Below, in pieces: positions 1 to 6,187 of a DNA stretch of 9,142 bases (positions are counted from its first letter, which is position 1; each line of letters begins with the position of its first letter). A program made the position numbers and the translations under genes. The notes under the pieces were generated by a model, which worked only from the letters and a program-made list of their open reading frames with translations, ran no database searches and had not been told where the DNA came from. The DNA is from Candidatus Pacearchaeota archaeon (GTDB lineage Archaea > Nanobdellota > Nanobdellia > Pacearchaeales > GW2011-AR1), in NCBI GenBank assembly GCA_016784085.1, contig JADHVH010000020.1, positions 1-9,142 of the forward strand, written 5' to 3'.

Positions 1-1195
1 AGGAAATGATACTATTTATAAATCCTTTACTTGTGATGTGGGTTCTGAAGGATTAAATAAACCAATTTTTTGTGCAGTTAATGAAGAAATTTGTAATCCT
101 GGATTAAATGCCTCTTCAAATATTTCTTTTTTAGATGTTACCACCCCCTTAATTTGTCCTGGAGGTGCATTAACTGGTCCAATGTTGGTTGAAGTAAATG
201 AAGATTTTGCAAATAAGGTGTATACTTCTGGAGAGGTTCTAGATTTAAATTTTGATATAACTAATGTTGTTGTTGGGCAAGATCTTAATTTATTTTATGA
301 AGCTATTTTATATAATTTAAATACTCAAGAATTATTTTCAAATATTAATCAGGAAGGAGTAGTTTCAACTGTCCAATCTTTTGGTGCTTCAATATTATTA
401 CCTTATGCTACAGAAACAGATAAATTTAGATTATATTTCAAAGTTTCTAATCCTTTAGATGAATCTGGGATGTGTGTTTTACACAAATATGATCTAAACA
501 TTCTTCCTTCTTTAATTGCAAATCCTGATGCTTTTGATTTTGATTTTAGAAATTATCGAAGTAAAACTTTTTTAATAGCGTTGGGTGAAAGTAAAACATT
601 TACTTTAGATGGGGTTGAAGGGCATTCTATAGAAATTTCAAATCTTATAGGTAATGCAACTCTTACATTCAGTTCAGAACCTCAAAATATTTCTTTAGAT
701 ATTGGGGGGCATACAGAAATTGATTTAGATGGCGACGGTTCAAATGATCTTCTTTTGTTTATTAAAGATAAACAAGCAAGTTTAGTGGAAGTAGAATTAA
801 CTATTCTAGGATTATTTGAATCTTGTTCAACAGGAGATATAAGGGCTTGTAAATCTGGAAAAGGAATTCAACTTTGTCTTTCAGGTATTTGGACAGAATG
901 TGATGTTCCTGAAACAGAAGCACCAACAATACCATCTTATAAAAAAAAGAACGAAGGTATTGATTTTAAGTTTGAAGATCTTTTTTCATTAGAATTTTAT
1001 TGGTATATTATTATTGGAATAATTTTATTATTATTGTTCATATTTATTATCACTCTTATTATGAGAGATAAAATACATTCTGTAGGTGATACAAATCCAA
1101 ATAAAAATGGGCCGGGGTTACCTCCAAAACCTAAAGCCCCCTTTTCTCCAGGAATGCAAAATATTAATTCTAGAGTTATGATGCCTAGAAGATAA
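1..1195 (+). CDS. Cell-surface single-pass membrane protein, 5'-truncated (paralogue of the next gene)
   Basis: The frame is open from base 2, before the first possible start (GTG at 38). The residues before that GTG (GNDTIYKSFTCD) align with the neighbouring protein (GVDGIYKTFSCD), so the true start lies outside the window and 397 residues are visible. In order there is a beta-rich extracellular domain with paired Cys, a Ca-loop-like DLDGDGSND (722-748), a small Cys module ending C-x-x-G-x-W-x-x-C (824-901), one hydrophobic helix (998-1060) and a short basic cytoplasmic tail of about 44 residues ending PRR. Several N-x-S/T sequons suggest a glycosylated ectodomain. By analogy with its paralogue, the missing N-terminus probably holds a signal peptide and further Cys-rich or metal-binding modules. 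The exact role is unknown; adhesion or environmental binding is an inference. The topology is well supported. Confidence 0.85.
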   Translation, partial: GNDTIYKSFTCDVGSEGLNKPIFCAVNEEICNPGLNASSNISFLDVTTPLICPGGALTGPMLVEVNEDFANKVYTSGEVLDLNFDITNVVVGQDLNLFYEAILYNLNTQELFSNINQEGVVSTVQSFGASILLPYATETDKFRLYFKVSNPLDESGMCVLHKYDLNILPSLIANPDAFDFDFRNYRSKTFLIALGESKTFTLDGVEGHSIEISNLIGNATLTFSSEPQNISLDIGGHTEIDLDGDGSNDLLLFIKDKQASLVEVELTILGLFESCSTGDIRACKSGKGIQLCLSGIWTECDVPETEAPTIPSYKKKNEGIDFKFEDLFSLEFYWYIIIGIILLLLFIFIITLIMRDKIHSVGDTNPNKNGPGLPPKPKAPFSPGMQNINSRVMMPRR

Positions 1196-1198
1196 ATG

Positions 1199-1207
1199 TT
1201 TATAAAA
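1199..1207 (+). promoter_or_regulatory. TATA box for the 776-aa surface protein
   Basis: TTTATAAAA is centred at 1203, exactly 25 nt before the ATG at 1228. This is the spacing of an archaeal TBP site to the transcription start, so the mRNA is predicted to be leaderless. No Shine-Dalgarno-like sequence precedes the ATG, which agrees. The box begins 3 nt after the upstream stop codon. Confidence 0.7.
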
Positions 1208-1210
1208 TAA

Positions 1211-1224
1211 TTTTTCTTAGTTTT
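1211..1224 (+). terminator. Possible T-stretch terminator of the first surface-protein gene
   Basis: TTTTTCTTAGTTTT begins 15 nt after the stop codon. Archaeal intrinsic termination can occur at T-runs without a hairpin. In a genome this AT-rich, short T-runs are common, so the call is weak. It lies between the TATA box and the predicted start of the next transcript. Confidence 0.25.
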
Positions 1225-1227
1225 AAA

Positions 1228-3558
1228 ATGAGAAAAGAGGTAAAAATATTATTTGTTTTTATAAGTATAATATTAATTGTTTCTATGCCTTTAGCTTCTG
1301 CTGGTTGGTTTTCAGATTTTTGGAATAAAATTACTGGTAACTCTCAAATTACTGGAAATGCAGCAGGAGGGGGAGAATTAATTCCCATTGATGGACCCTC
1401 AGAGGGAAGTTGTTCTGGAACTGCAACATCTTGTCATAATCTTCCTTTTAATAGCCATGAAGAAGAATTAGAATTTTGTGAAATTCAATCTGGTTGCATT
1501 TGGATTTTTGGCGCAGAGGTTTGTGATGGAACTGCAACAGCTTGTTTGACATTTACAACCGATCTAACTTGCTTAAATCAATTCGGTTGTTCCTGGGATT
1601 CTGGAACTCCTATTCCTATTGGAAATATTTGTAGGGATGGAGTTATTGTGGCTCCTGAAATATGTGATGATGGAAATTTTCTTTCTGGAGATGGGTGTTC
1701 TTCAAGTTGCCAAATAGAAGCTGGATATACTTGTTCTGGAGAACCAAGTGTTTGTCAAGAAATTAGTCCTCCTGCAGAAGGATGCACAGATTCAGATGGG
1801 GATAGCTATTCTATTGAAGGGGGAACTTGTGGGTTTGTTGATTGTAATGATAATGGTGAACCAGGAATAAATCCTGGAGCTACAGAAATCTGCGGAAATA
1901 ATATTGATGAAAATTGTAATGGGCAGGCAGATGAGTTTTGTACAGATTATTCATTAAATTTTATTAATGCTCTTTATTCTGAAAATGCTTATGAAAATTC
2001 TGAATTACCTGTTTCATGTGGTTTTAATTTAGAAGGAGATTATTCTCTTTCAACACCAGATTTAGCAACAAAAATCCCAGTGAATTGTGTTCAAGCAAGT
2101 TTAAATGGAGATACAACTGGGTGCACTATTGTTGCTACAAATATTGGAGTCGATGGAATTTATAAAACATTTAGTTGTGATGTTGGTTCTGCAGGATTAA
2201 ATAAGCAACTTAAATGTGAAATAAATACCACTGTTTGTAATGCAGGAATAAACACTTCTTCAGAAATTTATTCTGTTGATGTTATTACCCCTGTTTCATG
2301 TATTGCAAATGCAGAAGTTGGACCTTTAGTTTTAAATGTAAATGAAACAAACATAGAAACGTTAACTTATTCTTCAGAAGGTGTTTTAGATTTAAGATTT
2401 GACATCATTAATTCTTTAACTAGCAATGTTCTAAATTTAAATCAAGAAATTAGTTTATATAATTTAAATACAAAAGAAGAAATTTTTTCAATTTCTCAAC
2501 CAAGTCCTGTATCAACCACTGAGGCATTTAATTTTTCATTTAATCTTCCAAGGGCAGGGGAACAGGATAAATTCAGATTATATTTAAAAGTTTATAATCC
2601 TTCAAATGAAATTGGGGCTTGCAATGTTAAGAAATTTGATATTAATATCATGCCTGATTTGGATTCTACAAATGGGCCAGAGATTGATTTTAGGAATTTA
2701 ACAAATAAAAGAGTTCAAACTGTCTTAAGGGAAGTTAAAACCTTTACCTTAGATGGATCTATAAACCATCAGATGGAAGTTATAGAAATTTCTAATTCAA
2801 GTGTTGTAGTAACAATTTCTTCAGATCCTCAAAATGTGACTTTGGAACAAGGAATTAGTCAAGAAGTTGATTTAGATGGAGATGGAATTACAGATCTTAA
2901 TGTAACACTCATAAGTCTTGAGGGGGAAAAGGTGAATATAGATTTGGGAATTTTACAAGAATTTGAATCTTGTTTAACAGGAGAAACAGATGTCTGTACT
3001 GATGGGATTTTGTCTGGAATTAAATATTGTATAAATGGGGCATGGTCTAGTTGTCAATATAGTAATTCAAATGAAAATGAAATTGTTTCTAATGGAAATG
3101 AAACCTCTGAAGAGATTAATACTCCTGCGCCACTTGATGGGGAAAGTAAAAAAGTTTATTTATATTTTGCCTTAGGAATAATAGGAATTTTAATTTTAGC
3201 AATAGTTATCGTTCTTGTTAAGAAAAAAAAGAAAAAGAATATTCCAAATAATTTTGGGCCAGCACCCCTAATCTCAACACAACCTAAAGGTCCAAGACCA
3301 ACAAATATTAGGCCAACTAGGGTTCAAGGCAATATGGGTTTTCAAAGACCTGTGTCTCCACGACCTCAAGCAATAAGACCCCAAAATAGAACACCTGTTC
3401 CTACAAGACCTCAAGCAATAAGATCTCCAAATAATGCACTGCCCCCTCAAAGACAGGTACCTACACCTCCTAGGCCATCTTCTCAAAACACTTCTCAAAA
3501 ACCTCAATCTAATTTGCAGTCAAGACCCCAAAGACCTGGAACATTGCCTAGAAAATAA
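1228..3558 (+). CDS. Surface protein: signal peptide, Cys modules, DUF4215-like, MopE-like, TM helix, basic tail
   Basis: Complete type I membrane protein of 776 aa. A signal peptide (1-25, cleavage probably after ASA) is followed by a Trp-rich mature start, GWFSDFWNKITG. Residues 62-124 carry two Cys-rich repeats starting C-x-G-T-A-T-x-C. Residues 135-176 match the DUF4215/myxococcal Cys-rich repeat (EICDDGN..SGDGCSSSCQ). Residues 188-238 match a MopE-type metal-binding domain (DSDGDSYS, DCND, INPGATEICG, DENCNGQADEFC). A beta-rich domain shared with the upstream gene follows, with a Ca-loop DLDGDGITD (548-556) and a Cys module (582-609). There are nine N-x-S/T sequons between 333 and 624. 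The TM helix is 643-664, then six Lys, then a 106-residue Pro/Arg/Gln-rich tail without acidic residues. The start is fixed by the signal peptide and the TATA spacing. Binding of ions or surfaces is likely; the ligand is unknown. Confidence 0.92.
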   Translation: MRKEVKILFVFISIILIVSMPLASAGWFSDFWNKITGNSQITGNAAGGGELIPIDGPSEGSCSGTATSCHNLPFNSHEEELEFCEIQSGCIWIFGAEVCDGTATACLTFTTDLTCLNQFGCSWDSGTPIPIGNICRDGVIVAPEICDDGNFLSGDGCSSSCQIEAGYTCSGEPSVCQEISPPAEGCTDSDGDSYSIEGGTCGFVDCNDNGEPGINPGATEICGNNIDENCNGQADEFCTDYSLNFINALYSENAYENSELPVSCGFNLEGDYSLSTPDLATKIPVNCVQASLNGDTTGCTIVATNIGVDGIYKTFSCDVGSAGLNKQLKCEINTTVCNAGINTSSEIYSVDVITPVSCIANAEVGPLVLNVNETNIETLTYSSEGVLDLRFDIINSLTSNVLNLNQEISLYNLNTKEEIFSISQPSPVSTTEAFNFSFNLPRAGEQDKFRLYLKVYNPSNEIGACNVKKFDINIMPDLDSTNGPEIDFRNLTNKRVQTVLREVKTFTLDGSINHQMEVIEISNSSVVVTISSDPQNVTLEQGISQEVDLDGDGITDLNVTLISLEGEKVNIDLGILQEFESCLTGETDVCTDGILSGIKYCINGAWSSCQYSNSNENEIVSNGNETSEEINTPAPLDGESKKVYLYFALGIIGILILAIVIVLVKKKKKKNIPNNFGPAPLISTQPKGPRPTNIRPTRVQGNMGFQRPVSPRPQAIRPQNRTPVPTRPQAIRSPNNALPPQRQVPTPPRPSSQNTSQKPQSNLQSRPQRPGTLPRK
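1411..1599 (+). repeat. Duplicated Cys-rich module (coding, two copies)
   Basis: Two copies, residues 62-92 and 99-124 of the 776-aa protein, share the pattern C-x-G-T-A-T-x-C ... C ... x-G-C-x-W. The first copy runs from CSGTATSC to SGCIW and the second from CDGTATAC to FGCSW. Each copy has four Cys, which probably form two disulfides outside the cell. Similar GTAT-C modules occur in other prokaryotic secreted proteins, from memory; no function is assigned. Confidence 0.6.
3362..3423 (+). repeat. In-frame tandem repeat in the cytoplasmic tail (15-residue period)
   Basis: The 17-base sequence gacctcaagcaataaga occurs at 3362-3378 and again at 3407-3423, exactly 45 nt apart. It encodes RPQAIR twice in the Pro/Arg-rich tail. 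The identical DNA and whole-codon period suggest the tail grew by local duplication. Confidence 0.7.
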
Positions 3559-3563
3559 GAATC

Positions 3564-3572
3564 CTTAAAAAT
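3564..3572 (+). promoter_or_regulatory. TATA-like box for the ureohydrolase gene
   Basis: CTTAAAAAT is centred at 3568, 25 nt upstream of the ATG at 3593, in the 34-nt gap after the surface-protein gene. It would give a leaderless transcript covering the ureohydrolase and the ThpR homologue. It is a weaker match to the archaeal consensus than the box at 1199. Confidence 0.5.
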
Positions 3573-3592
3573 GTAGCTTCTTAACAAATTTT

Positions 3593-4393
3593 ATGTTTAT
3601 CGTAAAAATACCTAGTATTAATGGATTAGGCCATACAAAAGGTTGTGAGAGTGCAGGAAATGCTATTTTAAAAGAATTAAGGGAAATACATTCAAATGAA
3701 AAAGGTATTCCATTAAATGTGGATTTATTAGATTTAGAGGAAATACATGTGGATAATTCTAAAATTGATGAGGCAAACAATTTAATTTATAAAAATTCTT
3801 TAGAAATTTTTGAAACAAAATTAAAGACAATTTTTTTAGGAGGAGATCATTCTATTAGTTATGGGACAACGAGGGCTTTTTTAGATCATTGCAAAAATCA
3901 AAGCAAAGAACCTTGTTTAATTGTTTTTGATGCCCATGCTGATTGTATGGAGCCTATGAAGGAACCTACCCATGAGGAATGGTTAAGGGCTTTGATAGAA
4001 CAAGGATTTCCAAAAGAGAATATTCTTTTAGTTGGAATTAGAAATGTTTGGAAAGAAGAAATATCTTTTTTAAATAAAAATAAAATAAAAACTATAAGGA
4101 TGAGCCAATTAACTGAAAATTTAGAAGATGTTTGCGATGGAATTATGGAATTTGCAAATGGAAAAGAACTTTATGTTTCAATAGATATAGATGTAGTAGA
4201 TCCTGCTTTTGCACCTGGTACTGGCTATTGTGAAGCAGGAGGATTAACGTCTAGACAAATTTTATATCTTGTGTCTAGAATAAATAGGATTAAAAATCTA
4301 AGAGCTGTAGATATAGTAGAGGTCAATCCTGAAAAAGATGTTAATAATCAAACAATTAAACTTGGAGCTAAAATTCTAAGCGAATTAATTTAA
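3593..4393 (+). CDS. Arginase/agmatinase-family ureohydrolase
   Basis: A 266-aa binuclear Mn enzyme that hydrolyses a guanidino group to urea or an equivalent product. All six metal ligands of the family are present: H86 in GGDHS, D113/H115/D117 in DAHAD, and D198/D200 in SIDIDVVDPAFAPGTG. The conserved Glu of the DIVEVNP segment is E243. A substrate-loop His is probably H127 (THEEWLRAL), which resembles the HGxWFRxA segment of agmatinases. The protein is somewhat shorter than typical agmatinases (about 300 aa), mostly at the N-terminus. The substrate (agmatine, arginine, an aminopropyl-agmatine or formiminoglutamate) cannot be fixed from sequence alone. An agmatinase role in polyamine synthesis is the leading guess. 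It shares a predicted transcript with the ThpR homologue, which starts 1 nt downstream, but no functional link is obvious. Confidence 0.9.
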   Translation: MFIVKIPSINGLGHTKGCESAGNAILKELREIHSNEKGIPLNVDLLDLEEIHVDNSKIDEANNLIYKNSLEIFETKLKTIFLGGDHSISYGTTRAFLDHCKNQSKEPCLIVFDAHADCMEPMKEPTHEEWLRALIEQGFPKENILLVGIRNVWKEEISFLNKNKIKTIRMSQLTENLEDVCDGIMEFANGKELYVSIDIDVVDPAFAPGTGYCEAGGLTSRQILYLVSRINRIKNLRAVDIVEVNPEKDVNNQTIKLGAKILSELI

Positions 4394-4394
4394 A

Positions 4395-4937
4395 ATGAGA
4401 TGTTTTATTTCTATAGATTTGCCAAGTCATGTTAAGTCTAGAATCTTCCATAAATTTGGAATTTTAGGCTCTAAAGGACTTTTCAAGGGTAAACTTGTTA
4501 AAAAAGATGATTTACAGTTAACTTTAAAATTTTTAGGAAATCTTTCTGAAGATAAAATTAAAGAAGTAAAAAGAAAACTCAAGGAAATAAAATTTTCTAA
4601 ATTTGAAGGAAAAATAGGTCGGACCGGATTTTTTGATAATCAAGATAATATTAAGGTTGTTTGGGTTGAACTTTTAGCAGATAGAATAAATAAATTAGGG
4701 GAAGAAATAAGCAAGATTCTTGGAGAATTTAAAAAAGACGATTCCACCAATTTTAATCCCCATATTACTATGGCAAAAGTTGATCAAGTTTTAAATAAAC
4801 AAGAATTAGTAAAAGAAGTTCAAAATATGAATTTTAGAAAATTAGATTTTGAAATTAAAGAATTTTTATTAATTAAATCTGAATTAACAAAGAAAGGGCT
4901 TCAATATAAAATTTTAGATAAATTTACTTTAAATTAA
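4395..4937 (+). CDS. thpR: RNA 2',3'-cyclic phosphodiesterase homologue (2H family), first catalytic His replaced
   Basis: A 180-aa protein of the length and layout of archaeal ThpR/LigT enzymes, which open 2',3'-cyclic phosphates on RNA ends and were first seen as 2'-5' RNA ligases. The N-terminus (MRCFISIDLP), the LTLKFLG strand and the C-terminal HITMAKV all match. The family needs two H-x-T/S motifs. The second is intact (H123, T125), but the first reads Q41-L-T43 (codon CAG at 4515-4517) where H-x-T is expected. Catalysis may therefore be lost or changed while RNA binding persists. The ATG lies one base after the ureohydrolase stop with no Shine-Dalgarno-like sequence, so translation probably depends on coupling or reinitiation. 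Its stop overlaps the stop of the convergent nuclease gene. Family assignment is firm; activity is doubtful. Confidence 0.88.
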   Translation: MRCFISIDLPSHVKSRIFHKFGILGSKGLFKGKLVKKDDLQLTLKFLGNLSEDKIKEVKRKLKEIKFSKFEGKIGRTGFFDNQDNIKVVWVELLADRINKLGEEISKILGEFKKDDSTNFNPHITMAKVDQVLNKQELVKEVQNMNFRKLDFEIKEFLLIKSELTKKGLQYKILDKFTLN

Positions 4938-5620
4938 TATTCTTGATCTCTAAATTTTATCAGAACCTCTGCCTTTTTACCTAAAATATCTTTTAACTTT
5001 TCTTCTTCAGCATTAAATAAATTTTTAAGTGTTTTAAATTCTTTTAAAAGTTTTTTAGCATTTTTAGGTCCAATTCCTGGAAACCCCTCTAAAATAAATT
5101 GCAATCTTTCTTTTGAATTTAGAGTTCTTTTGTTCACATTTAATGATGCTTCTGAATTTGTTTTTTTCTTTGCAATAAGTGAGATAAATTTCGCAGTATC
5201 TTTATAATTTTTTGAGAAAATTATTGGCACATTATATTTTAATAGAATAGATAATAAAAATCCCCTAATTGAGTTGGGGTGCATACCAGATAAATCTGAA
5301 TCAGAATAAAGATCTTGTTCATCAAGACCTTCTATAATTAATAATTTTTTTTTATATTGTTGAATTTCTTCTAATTGCCTTATTAATCTTTTATTTTTTA
5401 TAGAAGAAATAAAATCATCTACAGTCTTTCTTTCAATAGCGACATCTTTTATTAAAAAATCTGCAACTTTTAATTGTTTGAATTCTAAATTAAAATTCAA
5501 TTCTTCTAATTCGGAAATAACTAATGAATTTTTCTCTCTGTGATCTATTATTATTTTTATAGGAATTTCTTTTTTCACCTTTTTTTCTTTTGAAAAAATA
5601 TTAAATATTGTTTTGGGCAT
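4934..5620 (-). CDS. XPF/Hef-type ERCC4 structure-specific endonuclease with helix-hairpin-helix
   Basis: A 228-aa protein matching the C-terminal nuclease half of archaeal Hef, or archaeal XPF, which cut branched DNA at stalled forks. The ERCC4 core shows D26/R28/E29 (IIIDHREK), D54 (VADF; usually GD, so the Gly is Ala) and the signature E63-R64-K65-x3-D69. It continues through RQLEEI and LLIIEG to NSIRGFLLSI and VPIIFS, as in Hef. Residues 170-200 form a helix-hairpin-helix (EGFPGIGPKNAKKLL). A second hairpin near 203-223 is degenerate: LGKK stands where GIG is usual. Catalytic residues look intact. No helicase is fused; a Hef-like helicase lies 1.66 kb upstream on the same strand. The start overlaps the end of the kinase gene by 20 nt, so the two are probably co-transcribed. 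The stop overlaps the ThpR stop. Confidence 0.92.
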   Translation of the reverse strand: MPKTIFNIFSKEKKVKKEIPIKIIIDHREKNSLVISELEELNFNLEFKQLKVADFLIKDVAIERKTVDDFISSIKNKRLIRQLEEIQQYKKKLLIIEGLDEQDLYSDSDLSGMHPNSIRGFLLSILLKYNVPIIFSKNYKDTAKFISLIAKKKTNSEASLNVNKRTLNSKERLQFILEGFPGIGPKNAKKLLKEFKTLKNLFNAEEEKLKDILGKKAEVLIKFRDQEY

Positions 5621-6149
5621 ACCTTACTTCTCTTTCTAGTTTATTTAAAACTTCATCTGCATTTAAAAAGCTGGTATCTAAAACAAAATCATATTGGGAC
5701 TGATCAAGAAAGTCAATGCCATGGGCTTTTTGAAATCCTTTTTGAGTTTCTTCTAACCTATGTCTTTGATTTTCAAGAGTTTTTTCTAAAGTTTCTTTTT
5801 TTGGTTCATCTGGACGATAATCATTGAAAATTCTTGCACACCCAATTTTTTCATCTACTGTGAGAAATATTTTATATGAACTAGGAATAAAATGATATGC
5901 AATCCATCCTTCTACTACAAAATTATTTTTTGTTTCTCCTAATTTTCTTGTTTTTTCATCTATTTCTCTATGTATTTGAGGTTGTGTTTTCTCTAAAGTC
6001 ATTAATTCCGTGATTGTCATTCCTTTTTCTAAAGCCAGCTCTCCCTGTAGATCACCTATAGAAATAAATTCATATCCTAATCTTTTTGCTAAACTTTTTG
6101 CAAGGGTTGTTTTGCCTGCTCCTTGCCTACCTGAAATTGTAATTATCAT
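5601..6149 (-). CDS. Cytidylate-kinase-like P-loop nucleotide kinase
   Basis: A 182-aa protein that should transfer phosphate from ATP to a nucleoside monophosphate, probably CMP or dCMP, in the cytoplasm. The Walker A loop is G7-R-Q-G-A-G-K13-T14-T. The following GYEFISIGDLQGELALEKGM segment, the REID stretch, the VVEG strand and the C-terminal GIDFLDQSQYDFVLDTS resemble archaeal cytidylate kinases and the related short kinases of DPANN and CPR genomes. Where classical enzymes have EGR or DGR, with an Arg that contacts the nucleotide, this one has E80-G81-W82, so substrate specificity is not certain. Shikimate or other small-kinase activity is a less likely alternative. It reads into the ERCC4 nuclease gene with a 20-nt overlap. 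A possible promoter lies in the 38-nt gap behind the IMPDH-family gene. Confidence 0.8.
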   Translation of the reverse strand: MIITISGRQGAGKTTLAKSLAKRLGYEFISIGDLQGELALEKGMTITELMTLEKTQPQIHREIDEKTRKLGETKNNFVVEGWIAYHFIPSSYKIFLTVDEKIGCARIFNDYRPDEPKKETLEKTLENQRHRLEETQKGFQKAHGIDFLDQSQYDFVLDTSFLNADEVLNKLEREVRYAQNNI

Positions 6150-6176
6150 TTTAGTTAGTACAAAATAAGCTTGTTT

Positions 6177-6185
6177 CTTTAAAAG
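6177..6185 (-). promoter_or_regulatory. Possible TATA box for the kinase-nuclease pair
   Basis: On the minus strand CTTTTAAAG is centred at 6181, 32 nt before the ATG at 6149. This would put transcription start near 6155, with a leader of about 6 nt. It occupies the short gap after the IMPDH-family gene. Read-through from that gene is an equally good explanation. Confidence 0.35.
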
Positions 6186-6187
6186 AA

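Noticed and set aside
38..40. GTG as the start codon of the first surface protein
   Set aside because: The frame is open upstream to base 2 and the encoded residues align with the paralogue, so this GTG is an internal Val codon.
3223..3230. A8 run just after the TM helix as a phase-variation or frameshift site
   Set aside because: It encodes the ordinary Lys-rich stop-transfer. Similar 8-9 nt A/T runs occur in the nuclease (5345-5353) and helicase (8752-8759) genes, so it fits the base composition.
3274..3507. 77-codon Arg/Cys-rich open frame on the minus strand
   Set aside because: It is the antisense of the Pro/Arg/Gln-rich tail. Its composition mirrors that low-complexity coding sequence and no start signal precedes it.
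3565..3780. 71-codon open frame on the minus strand
   Set aside because: It lies antisense to the ureohydrolase N-terminus, which has clear family motifs in the other frame; no recognisable protein features.
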